Positions 5,602 to 11,920 of a stretch of 13,134 bases of DNA are shown here, one piece after another. The notes beneath the pieces were generated by a model that made no database searches, was not told the origin of the DNA, and saw nothing but the letters and a program-made list of their open reading frames with translations. The translations under genes and the position numbers were made by a program. Numbering within the stretch: the first letter of the stretch is position 1; every line of letters starts with the position of its first letter. The DNA lies in the NCBI GenBank assembly GCA_028717785.1, contig JAQUND010000037.1, positions 1-13,134 of the forward strand, read 5' to 3'. Origin of the DNA: Candidatus Nanoarchaeia archaeon. Its GTDB lineage: Archaea; Nanoarchaeota; Nanoarchaeia; SCGC-AAA011-G17; JAFCDX01.

Positions 5602-5836
5602 GAAAAAAGATAAAAAAACTAAAATAGCCGTAACAGGCTTAATTATGGGAATTTGTTTAGGAAAAATAATATTGAAACAATTTTTATGTAATCGGAAAAA
5701 ATGTCAGTTTATGGGTAAAAATAATTGTTGTATTCACTCAAAAATTAACAAAATTATTCAAGGTCACCTTATTAAAAAATGTTCTTTTTATATTAATGTA
5801 AACGAGGCTGATGATTATGAAAAAAATAACTGTTGA
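5585..5836 (+). CDS. Small Cys-rich protein with an N-terminal hydrophobic segment
   Basis: 83 residues. ATG 5585 overlaps the KTSC gene by 17 bases and has only a weak purine box; an in-frame ATG at 5645 is an alternative. A lysine-rich N-terminus precedes a hydrophobic segment (about 14-30). Then comes a cysteine cluster, C35-x4-C40, C48-C49-x-H51 and C66 in KKCSFY. The arrangement C-x4-C...N-x-C...I-x-G...C-x-(F) is like the DUF1540 small metal-binding family, though here the spacing is looser. The next gene begins inside its last codons. I take it as a likely metal-binding peptide; function unknown. Confidence 0.55.
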   Translation: MTYKNKKKDKKTKIAVTGLIMGICLGKIILKQFLCNRKKCQFMGKNNCCIHSKINKIIQGHLIKKCSFYINVNEADDYEKNNC

Positions 5837-6005
5837 GTGTGGATGCTGTGGTAAAAAAGTAGATGAAAATAAAACACAATCCATAAATATTACTGCTAAT
5901 GGAGATCCCAGACATTCCATTAAAGTTTGTCAAAAATGTTATGATGAATATTTTAAAGAACTTATTATGAAAAAACTAGAATACGAGAGTCGTAAAAAAT
6001 GTTAA
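5817..6005 (+). CDS. Two-CxxC zinc-ribbon protein
   Basis: 62 residues. I chose ATG 5817 rather than 5811 because GAGG (5804-5807) is nine bases from 5817 but only three from 5811. Two metal-binding pairs are visible, C8-x2-C11 (in ECGCCGKK) and C38-x2-C41 (in VCQKC), with a 26-residue beta-rich insert between; this is a zinc-ribbon layout. A lysine/glutamate-rich helix closes the protein. It overlaps the preceding Cys-rich gene by 20 bases and the next gene by 7, consistent with a run of small co-translated peptides. Confidence 0.7.
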   Translation: MKKITVECGCCGKKVDENKTQSINITANGDPRHSIKVCQKCYDEYFKELIMKKLEYESRKKC

Positions 6006-6148
6006 ATAAATTTTATAATTTTTTAAAAAAATTGAAAGATATTTTTTTTATTAAGGAAGTTACTAAAAAAGAGTCGGAAAATTATTGTCTTTGTTATTTA
6101 GATAAAGAACAAATTAAGAAAAGAATCAGAGAATATAATGATAATTAA
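5999..6148 (+). CDS. 49-residue basic peptide
   Basis: ATG 5999 overlaps the stop of the zinc-ribbon gene by 7 bases; GAGAG lies about ten bases upstream. The peptide is lysine-rich and helical (NKFYNFLKKLKDIFFI then KEVTKKESE), with a single C-x-C (YCLCY) near residue 31 and an RIREYNDN end. The amphipathic N-terminal helix may bind membrane or nucleic acid. It is the last gene before a 162-base gap, so probably ends the transcription unit. No family recognised. Confidence 0.55.
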   Translation: MLNKFYNFLKKLKDIFFIKEVTKKESENYCLCYLDKEQIKKRIREYNDN

Positions 6149-6268
6149 GTGTATATTTTATTGACAGTTGTATAAAGATAAACATTTGAATTTATTAATT
6201 TTGTATATTTTTTTTACAATAAATAATTTTATATTATTTTTAAGTTATTGATGATATTGAATTTTTAG

Positions 6269-6286
6269 TTAGCACGATTCTTGCTT
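6269..6286 (+). promoter_or_regulatory. Sigma-54-like -24/-12 element before the gene at 6311
   Basis: TTAGCACGATTCTTGCTT: against TGGCACG-N4-TTGCW only one consensus base differs (AG for GG). The -24 AG (6271-6272) and -12 GC (6283-6284) are exactly 12 bases apart. The predicted start near 6296 leaves a leader of about 15 bases containing the AAGGAGG site. A nearly identical element precedes both DUF4116 genes. Confidence 0.45.
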
Positions 6287-6310
6287 GTATAAAAGATATA
6301 AGGAGGCATT

Positions 6311-6547
6311 ATGTATAATCTTTCAATTCTCAATAATTTTAACAAAAAAGAAGTAGTTAAGTTCAAGATTTATGAGGCGGCTCAATATTATATTTATAAA
6401 ATGAAAAAAGGACAAATCCATAAGGACTACAAAGAATATGTTCTTGCACCAGAAAATGTTCCTGTTAGGTTTCAAAATTGGGAAATTCCGGTGGAAGAAG
6501 ATATTATTGAAGATATGGTCTATGATGAAGAAGGATTTTTTGAATAA
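6311..6547 (+). CDS. Unknown 78-residue acidic protein
   Basis: ATG 6311 has a strong AGGAGG four bases upstream. The N-terminal half is basic and helical (FNKKEVVKFKIYEAAQYYIYKMKKG) and the C-terminal half is acidic (VEEDIIEDMVYDEEGFFE), so the protein is strongly polarised in charge. No cysteine pair, signal or membrane segment. It heads a three-gene unit and is the only gene here with both a sigma-54-like element and a consensus ribosome site directly following it. Charge-segregated small proteins of this type are often DNA mimics or regulators in phages, but that is a guess. Confidence 0.75.
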   Translation: MYNLSILNNFNKKEVVKFKIYEAAQYYIYKMKKGQIHKDYKEYVLAPENVPVRFQNWEIPVEEDIIEDMVYDEEGFFE

Positions 6548-6555
6548 AGGATTTT

Positions 6556-6735
6556 ATGCTTTCTAATTTTTTATTATTTTTTGGTATTAATTTAATAGTT
6601 TATACTTCCTTTTTTATCTTACTAAAAATAATTATTTTTACTATAAATTTAGTTAATAATAAGCCTTCTAGTATAGACTTAACTTGGAATTTAATTTTTA
6701 TTTTTATAGGTATTGGTATAATAGTTTTTAGGTAA
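6556..6735 (+). CDS. 59-residue membrane peptide
   Basis: An ATG at 6556, eight bases after the previous stop and with AAAGGA at proper spacing, opens a frame filling the gap exactly. The peptide is very hydrophobic: span one about residues 3-31 (FLLFFGINLIVYTSFFILL...), a polar loop (NNKPSSIDLTW) and span two about 45-58 (NLIFIFIGIGIIVFR). Ile/Phe/Leu richness partly reflects AT-rich codons, but the intact frame, ribosome site and one-base gap to the next gene support a real gene. Function unknown; a two-span phage membrane protein. Confidence 0.62.
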   Translation: MLSNFLLFFGINLIVYTSFFILLKIIIFTINLVNNKPSSIDLTWNLIFIFIGIGIIVFR

Positions 6736-6736
6736 T

Positions 6737-7141
6737 ATGGATAATTCAGATATTTGTAAATTAGAGATTTTTAAGGCCGTAGAAGCTTTCTTATTAAAAA
6801 CGGATATGCTTTTTGAAAGAAAGATTCGTAGATGGTATAGTAGAACGTTTTTTACTCCACTTAAGGAAGTTTATAATTTATCTTGGCAGTTTATTTTACA
6901 AAACTATTACGAAAGCCTGCTGGAGAAAAAATCTTACAACGAAATAATAGATTTAGCCTCACAAGATTTATTGACAGAACTTATTGAAGAAAGCGAAAAA
7001 GAAGCTGACGACTTTGCTAATTCTGAAGAGCTATTAGAGGAGCAGAGAGAAGGATTAAATAAAATTTTGAAAAAAGAAGAAAAGATAGTAAAAAAACCTA
7101 AAATTCCTTCCGTTAATATGAAATTTGACGAAAACAATTAA
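6737..7141 (+). CDS. Unknown protein, last gene of the plus-strand block
   Basis: 134 residues, ATG 6737 one base after the previous stop; AGG lies only four bases before, so initiation is probably coupled. The N-terminal domain (about 1-75) carries an aromatic/basic signature, ERKIRRWYSRTFFTPLKEV and WQFILQNYYESLLEK, of a kind I associate with phage virion-assembly or portal-neighbourhood proteins that read WYS..F.TPL..V; this is recollection, not a search. The rest is an acidic coiled-coil-like helix (EESEKEADDFANSEELLEEQ) with a Lys/Pro tail. It ends at 7141, one base from the opposing gene's stop at 7143, so the two operons converge with no intergenic space. Confidence 0.8.
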   Translation: MDNSDICKLEIFKAVEAFLLKTDMLFERKIRRWYSRTFFTPLKEVYNLSWQFILQNYYESLLEKKSYNEIIDLASQDLLTELIEESEKEADDFANSEELLEEQREGLNKILKKEEKIVKKPKIPSVNMKFDENN

Positions 7142-7142
7142 A

Positions 7143-7691
7143 TTATTTAATAATTTCGTCATAAAATTCCGAAGGAACCCAACATAAAGCCCACCCATTT
7201 TGTTTCACGGCAATCTTACAAAGTTCTTTGGTAATTAGTTCTGAAGGAACCCAACCTAAAGCCCCTCCATCTTGCTTTACCGCAATCTTACAAAGCTCTT
7301 TGGTCCTTAGTTCTGAAGGAACCCAACCTAAAGCCTCTCCATTTTGCTTTACGGCAATCTTACAAAGCTCTTTGGTAATTAGTTCTAAAGGAACGTAACA
7401 TAAAGCATTACCGTCTTGCTTTACAACGTTCTCGCAAATTTCCTTGAACTCCTTACTTTTCTTAAACTCTTCAAACCACTTAATACCATTTTGGGGCTTC
7501 GCCTTGTTATTAATTTGATCTATTTGGGAGTTTTCAAACTTATTTAACTTATCTTCGTTTAATTTAAAGTACTTAGCTATTTGAGCATGGGAATCGGGAT
7601 TTTCACCTTCCTTGATTTTCTTCCTCATTTTTAAATTGTAATAATATATGTTACCGACTTCGTCTTGTTCATATGAAAAAAAGTTACACAT
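7143..7691 (-). CDS. DUF4116-type repeat protein with an MC-FFSY N-terminal domain (paralogue A, 4 repeats)
   Basis: 182 residues. I place the start at ATG 7689-7691, since AAAGGAGG lies just upstream and the paralogue at 9980-10618 starts at the same residue; a longer frame to 7718 would cover that site. Residues 1-55 are a domain shared with two other proteins here: MCNFFSYEQD, GNIYYYN, then D-S-H-A-Q-I, ...LNKFE. A linker follows (KWFEEFKKSKEFK), then four 24-residue repeats (83-178) of the form KELCKIAVKQNG-x-ALGWVPSELIT, matching the DUF4116 repeat found in bacteria, protists and giant viruses. These form helical pairs; function unknown. It has its own sigma-54-like element upstream and is the last gene of its arm. 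Confidence 0.88.
   Translation of the reverse strand: MCNFFSYEQDEVGNIYYYNLKMRKKIKEGENPDSHAQIAKYFKLNEDKLNKFENSQIDQINNKAKPQNGIKWFEEFKKSKEFKEICENVVKQDGNALCYVPLELITKELCKIAVKQNGEALGWVPSELRTKELCKIAVKQDGGALGWVPSELITKELCKIAVKQNGWALCWVPSEFYDEIIK
7158..7445 (-). repeat. Four 72-bp coding repeats (DUF4116 units, copy A)
   Basis: Four tandem 24-codon units lie in frame. Neighbouring units are near-identical at the base level, with substitutions mainly at the residues after QNG and before VP. The first unit is the most divergent. Confidence 0.85.
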
Positions 7692-7709
7692 GGGGCCTCC
7701 TTTAGGTTG

Positions 7710-7744
7710 ATATAACACTTATTATATATGCAAGTAATGTGCTT
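7710..7744 (-). promoter_or_regulatory. Sigma-54-like element and conserved upstream block, paralogue A
   Basis: On the minus strand AGCACATTACTTGCAT gives AG and GC twelve bases apart (7743 and 7731), the -24/-12 spacing of sigma-54. A TATAATAAGTG run and the AAAGGAGG site follow. A 33-base block (7710-7742) is identical to 10638-10670 before the paralogue. TATAAT could instead be a sigma-70 -10, but no -35 is well placed. Confidence 0.5.
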
Positions 7745-7875
7745 AAATAAAATAACAAACATATTAAACATTTATTAATATTTGATATAAAAATATTGTA
7801 TTAAAATTAGTCATAATATTTTAAATTTAATAAATCCCATTGTTTATTTTTAAACATCTGTAAACTTTGTACACA

Positions 7876-8940
7876 CTATTTCCTTTCAATGGTTATTTTA
7901 AGGTTTTTACCATCATATTTTTTAAATATTTCTTTTTTCATGAGTGAAACCATTTTATGTAATATAAGTACTTGTTTATTATAATCTTTTTTTTCAGATA
8001 TCCTAAAATAACTTTTTCTTATATTGTTTGGATGCACCCTTAATATTCGGGCCATGAGCTGAAAGCTTGCATCTATATTATTAGAGCTTTTAAGGTCTAC
8101 TATAGAAGTTATGGCAGGATCATTAAAACCCAATATTCCCTTATTAATTACGATCAAAATCCCTTCTTTTGCTTTTTTAAAATTGTTAATATTTTCGTTA
8201 TTTTTATCATTATTACTATCCGAGTAATAAAGACTTTTGTTAAAATTAGTTTTAAAATATTGATAGACTTTTTTAGCATAATCAATAGTAGGGCAATCTA
8301 CCATCAATTTATTTACGTTTATTTTTTTTAAATTAAGATCTTTCATAACTTCATTCATTGTTTGAAATACATTATTTTTAAAAGTTATTTTTATTACATC
8401 TAAGTCAACACCACTAAAAATTTTATTTTGTTCAAGTTCTTCTGCGCTTATATAGTGGATTGCAAATTTTTTTACGTTATTTTTGTTATGAAGGTTAAAT
8501 TTGGTAGGCGATCCGGTCATTATGATTTGATGTGTGGGATTAAAATATTTTATTATTTCCTGATCCGTATTAGCTTTATAAAAATTTTGACATTCGTCTA
8601 CTATAAGTAAGTCAATGTGATTTATTTTAAGATTTTGTATATTTTGCGGTATTCCAACTTGCACTTGAGTGTTGTCAAAAAATGTCCCATAATTAAAGTT
8701 GATAGAAATGTGAGAATTTTTTAGCTCTTCTAAATATTGGTTTTTTAACATATTTTGGCCTTCTGTAAGGACTACTATTTTAGCTTGAGGAAATAATTTA
8801 AGATAATTATTGATAATAATATGAGAAATAGTTGTTTTTCCAGAAGAACAGCATGCTCCTAATACAGAAGCAATATAATTTTTATTGAGAGCATTATTAA
8901 GAACTATTTCAGCAGCCTTATTTTGATATGAATAATCCAT
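7876..8940 (-). CDS. Compact SF2 (DEAD/DEAH-like) helicase or translocase
   Basis: 354 residues. Visible helicase motifs, in order: N-terminal YQNKAA; Walker A GACCSSGKT (28-36); Walker B with DECQ (115-118) in DLLIVDECQNF; motif III TGSPT (142-146); and motif VI QLMARILRVHP with Q294, R298 and R301. Both RecA-like lobes are present, but the protein is short for the superfamily and has no accessory domain. Family knowledge: such enzymes couple ATP hydrolysis to strand separation or translocation; phage UvsW-type and type I/III restriction helicases are relatives. The start lacks a Shine-Dalgarno sequence and sits two bases from the previous stop, so translation is coupled. It is the last gene of the lipoprotein-DUF262 operon. 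Substrate unknown. Confidence 0.9.
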   Translation of the reverse strand: MDYSYQNKAAEIVLNNALNKNYIASVLGACCSSGKTTISHIIINNYLKLFPQAKIVVLTEGQNMLKNQYLEELKNSHISINFNYGTFFDNTQVQVGIPQNIQNLKINHIDLLIVDECQNFYKANTDQEIIKYFNPTHQIIMTGSPTKFNLHNKNNVKKFAIHYISAEELEQNKIFSGVDLDVIKITFKNNVFQTMNEVMKDLNLKKINVNKLMVDCPTIDYAKKVYQYFKTNFNKSLYYSDSNNDKNNENINNFKKAKEGILIVINKGILGFNDPAITSIVDLKSSNNIDASFQLMARILRVHPNNIRKSYFRISEKKDYNKQVLILHKMVSLMKKEIFKKYDGKNLKITIERK

Positions 8941-8942
8941 AA

Positions 8943-9158
8943 TTATTTTTTAAAATTTATTGACAAATAATATTCATCCAATTCTTTATCGTAATATTCT
9001 TTAGCTTTTTCTAGATCAAGAAACTCGGCATTATATTTTTTTTGAATTAAAAGATTTGCTACACTAATAAAATATCTTTCACTAAGCCCTGCGGGTTCTT
9101 TCTCACTTATAAGGATTATGTAAAAATCTTTGTTAGAGAATTCTTGTAACATTTTCAT
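8943..9158 (-). CDS. Small unknown protein between DUF262 and helicase genes
   Basis: 71 residues, ATG 9156-9158 with AAAGGA five bases upstream. It has a beta-alpha look (FYIILISEKEPAG then ERYFISVANLLI) and ends in a Glu/Lys/Tyr-rich helix and strand (EYYDKELDEYYLSINFKK). No signal, membrane span or metal site. Gaps of nine bases on the upstream side and two on the downstream side put it in the same operon as the DUF262 protein and the helicase, so it could be a partner or inhibitor of either; no family recognised. Confidence 0.75.
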   Translation of the reverse strand: MKMLQEFSNKDFYIILISEKEPAGLSERYFISVANLLIQKKYNAEFLDLEKAKEYYDKELDEYYLSINFKK

Positions 9159-9167
9159 AAATTTCCT

Positions 9168-9701
9168 TTAATTAATTTTTTCTATCATTTTCTTTACTTT
9201 TTCTATTTCTTCATCTGTATGGGCCGTACCACCGTTATTCATATCAATATACCATTGCATCTCTTCTTTTTTTGTTTTTAAATTATTTACATGAAAAATA
9301 AATTCAGCGTCATTAGGCAAACGATTGATATCTCTACAGTAAACATTTTCAAAAATAGGGAATTCATTGTCAAGAAACATTAAAACGGTAGTTACTCTTT
9401 GCTTACCGTCTACTAAACTAAAATCACCCTTAAAAGATCCCATCCAATTAGGGTGGTTTGCATAAATGTCTTTTCCTGATTGACCACCCTTTAATATGTA
9501 TTCTATATATTTAATTCGCTGTTTAGTAGTCCAAACGTGTTCCCGTTGATAATCAGGATTAATATTAAGTTTATTATCTTCAATATAGTGTTCCTTAAAA
9601 TCAATCCATCTTATATTAACTTTATAATTTGGATTTTTGATATCAAATTTAGGTAAATCATTGAAATTAATTTTATTGTCTTTATTTCTTTTAAATTCCA
9701 T
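9168..9701 (-). CDS. Stand-alone DUF262 (GmrS N-terminal/ParB-like fold) protein
   Basis: 177 residues, ATG 9699-9701 preceded by AGGAGATAA. Diagnostic strings are NPDYQREHVWTTKQRIKYIE (residues about 49-68) and LVDGKQRVTTVLMFL (about 96-110), the D-Y-Q-R and D-G-x-Q-R pair of DUF262. In GmrSD type IV restriction enzymes this domain binds or hydrolyses NTPs and is fused to a DUF1524 HNH nuclease; here it is alone and no HNH follows, so it could be a regulator, an inactive decoy or part of a split system. Phage genomes carry similar short versions. The tail (NNGGTAHTDEEIEKVKKM) is typical of those. It is flanked by a lipoprotein and a small unknown gene in one operon with the helicase. Confidence 0.85.
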   Translation of the reverse strand: MEFKRNKDNKINFNDLPKFDIKNPNYKVNIRWIDFKEHYIEDNKLNINPDYQREHVWTTKQRIKYIEYILKGGQSGKDIYANHPNWMGSFKGDFSLVDGKQRVTTVLMFLDNEFPIFENVYCRDINRLPNDAEFIFHVNNLKTKKEEMQWYIDMNNGGTAHTDEEIEKVKKMIEKIN

Positions 9702-9711
9702 AATTTATCTC

Positions 9712-9957
9712 CTATTTAATCGTATCGTAAGGACAGTAAAGTCTATATCCCATTAGCCATATGGGCAAAATAGCAGTTTCAAATCCGAGAACAGACCATA
9801 TTAAATTGCCTGTTTCAATGTTATATTTGATATTATTGTCTTTTATTTGATCTTTATCGATAAGCCCATAACATTCATATTCCTTACCTTGATTGTAATA
9901 AGAGTTTCCACAACTTATTAAGAAAAGAAAAATTATTATAGTTATTAAATATTTCAC
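9712..9957 (-). CDS. Predicted lipoprotein
   Basis: 81 residues from GTG (9955-9957), with AAAGGAG seven bases upstream. The N-terminus is a textbook lipoprotein signal: MKY, a hydrophobic stretch, then L-I-S-C with C16 as the lipidated residue followed by G. The mature part is about 65 residues: YECYGLIDKD, then a NLIWSVLGFET segment and an AILPIWLMGYRLYCP end that is hydrophobic enough to contact the membrane. Phage-encoded lipoproteins often block superinfection by binding receptors or stopping DNA entry; that is the most likely job but is inference. It lies 22 bases downstream of the DUF4116 gene B and 10 bases before the DUF262 gene. Confidence 0.82.
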   Translation of the reverse strand: MKYLITIIIFLFLISCGNSYYNQGKEYECYGLIDKDQIKDNNIKYNIETGNLIWSVLGFETAILPIWLMGYRLYCPYDTIK

Positions 9958-9979
9958 GTTTAAACTCCTTTATCAATCT

Positions 9980-10618
9980 TTACAATTTATACTTTTCTTT
10001 AAGTTCGTCATAAAATTTCTTAGGAACGTAATATAAAGCACCCCCATTTTGCTTCACGGCAATTTCACAAAGTTCTTTGGTAATAAGTTCTGAAGGAACC
10101 CAACGTAAAGCTCTTCCATTTTGCTTCACGGCCTGCTCGCAAAGTTCTTTGGTAATAAGTTCTGAAGGAACTTGACCTAAAGCATTGCCATTTTGCTTCA
10201 CGGCCATCTCACAAAGTTCCTTAGTTCTTAATTCTGAAGGAACGTAACACAAAGCCCTTCCATTTTGCCTTACGGCAATCTCACAAAGCTCTTTGGTAAT
10301 AAGTTCTAAAGGAACATAACCTAAAGCATCCCAATTTTGTTTCACGGCAATTTCACAAAGTTCTTTGAACTCCTTACCTTTCTTAAACTCTTCAAACCAC
10401 TTAATACCATTCTGGGGATTAGCCTTGTTATTAAGTTGGTCTATTTGGGAGTTTTCAAACTTATTGAGAGTATCTTCATTTAATTTAAAGTACTTAGCTA
10501 TTTGAGCATGGGAATCAGGGTTTTCTACATCAAAGTCTTTAATACCTTTCCTCATTTCAAGGTTGTAATAATATATGTTACCGACTTTGTCTTGTTCATA
10601 TGAAAAAAAGTTACACAT
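9980..10618 (-). CDS. DUF4116-type repeat protein with an MC-FFSY N-terminal domain (paralogue B, 5 repeats)
   Basis: 212 residues, ATG 10616-10618 with AAGGAGG upstream. It matches the product of 7143-7691 over its whole length, with the same MCNFFSYEQD opening, DSHAQIAKYFKLNED-x-LNKFE block and KWFEEFKK linker. It differs by five 24-residue repeats instead of four (residues about 85-204), a two-residue insertion near residue 28, and a longer Lys-rich end. Variation concentrates at the residue after QNG and before VP, where D, R, N, G and W alternate. This suggests repeat surfaces evolving under different binding demands. It heads the operon with the lipoprotein, DUF262 protein and helicase. 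DUF4116 has no established function. Confidence 0.88.
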   Translation of the reverse strand: MCNFFSYEQDKVGNIYYYNLEMRKGIKDFDVENPDSHAQIAKYFKLNEDTLNKFENSQIDQLNNKANPQNGIKWFEEFKKGKEFKELCEIAVKQNWDALGYVPLELITKELCEIAVRQNGRALCYVPSELRTKELCEMAVKQNGNALGQVPSELITKELCEQAVKQNGRALRWVPSELITKELCEIAVKQNGGALYYVPKKFYDELKEKYKL

Positions 10619-10637
10619 AAGGACCTCCTTGAGGTTA

Positions 10638-10672
10638 ATATAACACTTATTATATATGCAAGTAATGTGCCT
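10638..10672 (-). promoter_or_regulatory. Sigma-54-like element and conserved upstream block, paralogue B
   Basis: On the minus strand GGCACATTACTTGCAT matches the sigma-54 consensus (GGCAC-N5-TTGCW) without a mismatch and with GG and GC 12 bases apart. It is followed by the same 33-base block as at 7710-7742 and the AAGGAGG site. This is the best of the three sites. Confidence 0.55.
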
Positions 10673-10797
10673 GCTATAAGTACTTTGAATTACTAGACAA
10701 CAACAAAGTCAATGTCAAAAAAATATACGATTTTAAGGAAACTTCAGTAATTTCAATTGTCAATAAATTGGTCAGTGTTTAAGATTTATAAAAATAT

Positions 10798-10992
10798 TTA
10801 TTTGTGAGCAGTTGATATTTGGTCATAAATTACATTACCCACTTCTTCTAATTCCAATGCTAATGTTACAAGTTCCTTATCAATACTACCTCCTCCGCTT
10901 GCATCATTATCGCATATCTCTGCGTATTCACTCAATGCTGAAAGTATTAAAATAATTTGATCTTTGGTTAATTTTAATGTATATTTTTTCAT
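10798..10992 (-). CDS. Small acidic helical protein
   Basis: 64 residues; ATG 10990-10992 overlaps the TGA of the preceding gene (ATGA), so it is translationally coupled and has no strong ribosome site. Sequence is helical with an acidic centre: KLTKDQIILILSALSEYAE, then CDNDASGGGSIDKELV, then LALELEEVGNVIYDQI. A single glycine-rich turn splits two helices, a helical hairpin that could bind a partner. No family recognised. Downstream is a 179-base gap before the DUF4116 operon, so this gene ends its transcription unit. Confidence 0.68.
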   Translation of the reverse strand: MKKYTLKLTKDQIILILSALSEYAEICDNDASGGGSIDKELVTLALELEEVGNVIYDQISTAHK

Positions 10993-11621
10993 TTTTTAAC
11001 TCTTTTTTTAGTAAAGATAGTTACATATATTTGAAACTGACCTATACACGTTATTCCGCAATAAAGCTTTTTATGTTTTTTAAGAAGTTCTTTAATTCTA
11101 TTAGTTGCTTGATCTTGAGTTAAAGCAGTTTCATTACTACTACCGAAACCGCTTGAGTCACAAAACAAACAATCAACCTCTTTAAGTCTGGCAAGATCTA
11201 AATCACATATATTAGGGGCTTTAAAAAAATCATAAGGTTCGACAATTTCCTTAACTATATCAACAGCTTTAACGCAATCAAGACAATAAAAAGCCCCATC
11301 AACCAACCTATAAGTTTCTCTATTATCTAAATCTATTAAGCAATCGCAGTCTTCGCAATAAGAAAATTCGCCTTTATATTCTGCTTTGGTATCCTTGGTA
11401 ATATCTTTACCTTTAGGGCAAATATCGCCTGATTTATAGACCTTACCGTTAACGGTTACGTTATGATCCCACCCATACCAACTTAATACGATAGTGCTAT
11501 TTTTAAATCGTTCTTCACTGTAATGATCAAATCCTTTAATGGTGTGATCTTTATTTGTCTTACATATAATAAAATCAGTATCTTCCACACCCAAATATAT
11601 TTCATTTTCATTAAGATGCAT
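10989..11621 (-). CDS. Zinc-binding protein of unknown function
   Basis: 210 residues, with AGGAG before ATG 11619-11621. Three parts are visible. Residues 1-80 are a beta-rich domain with aromatic motifs (VLSWYGWDHNVTVNG). Residues about 85-120 contain a zinc-ribbon: C89-x2-C92 (CEDCDC) and C113-x2-C116 (YCLDC). Residues about 145-205 have CLFCDSSGFGSSNE, a helix with ALTQDQATNRI and a final LYCGITCIGQFQIYVTIF strand pair, a layout I have seen in uncharacterised phage and bacterial proteins with D-S-S-G-F-G. The same operon encodes a 73-residue protein upstream (gap 49 bases) and a 64-residue one downstream (4-base overlap). Function unknown. Confidence 0.82.
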   Translation of the reverse strand: MHLNENEIYLGVEDTDFIICKTNKDHTIKGFDHYSEERFKNSTIVLSWYGWDHNVTVNGKVYKSGDICPKGKDITKDTKAEYKGEFSYCEDCDCLIDLDNRETYRLVDGAFYCLDCVKAVDIVKEIVEPYDFFKAPNICDLDLARLKEVDCLFCDSSGFGSSNETALTQDQATNRIKELLKKHKKLYCGITCIGQFQIYVTIFTKKRVKK

Positions 11622-11670
11622 AAAGATCTCCTCATGTTAATTTTTACACAATATATTAAATTTAACACTG

Positions 11671-11892
11671 TCAATCGTTTTCAAGGTGTTGGAAATATTG
11701 AGTTTCTTTCTCAATTTCTTTTTGATATTCTTTGTCTGTAACAACATATGTTGTATCGTAGAAATCTTGTAGAAATTCTTTTATAAGTAATATTTCATTG
11801 TCGTCAAAGGTTTCTTCCTGAAAATCAACCTTTTGATGAAACACGTTTAATCCGGCGCTATGATCGGCGTAAGCTATAACATGGAATAGCAT
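11671..11892 (-). CDS. Small acidic protein of unknown function
   Basis: 73 residues, ATG 11890-11892 with AAGGAGG at good spacing. The N-terminus is short and beta-like (MLFHVIAYADHSAG), after which the sequence is dominated by Glu, Asp, Gln and Tyr and predicted helical (FQEETFDDNEILLIKEFLQD then KEYQKEIEKETQYFQHLEND). No signal, metal site or membrane segment. It is separated from the zinc-binding gene by 49 A/T-rich bases and from the upstream MC-family gene by 28 bases. No family recognised. Confidence 0.72.
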   Translation of the reverse strand: MLFHVIAYADHSAGLNVFHQKVDFQEETFDDNEILLIKEFLQDFYDTTYVVTDKEYQKEIEKETQYFQHLEND

Positions 11893-11920
11893 ATTCCCTC
11901 CTTAAGTGTTCTGTGTTTGT

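Noticed and set aside
6162..6167. TTGACA as a -35 box before the gene at 6311
   Set aside because: A perfect hexamer, but no reasonable -10 lies 16-19 bases downstream and the distance to the gene is long.
7141..7155. Palindrome at the convergent junction as a bidirectional terminator
   Set aside because: AATTATT-T-AATAATT is a perfect inverted repeat but all A/T with a one-base centre; it cannot form a stable RNA hairpin and has no clear U tract.
7790..7822. AAAATATT ... AATATTTT hairpin as a terminator after the helicase operon
   Set aside because: The stem is all A/T with a 17-base loop; expected often by chance in such sequence.
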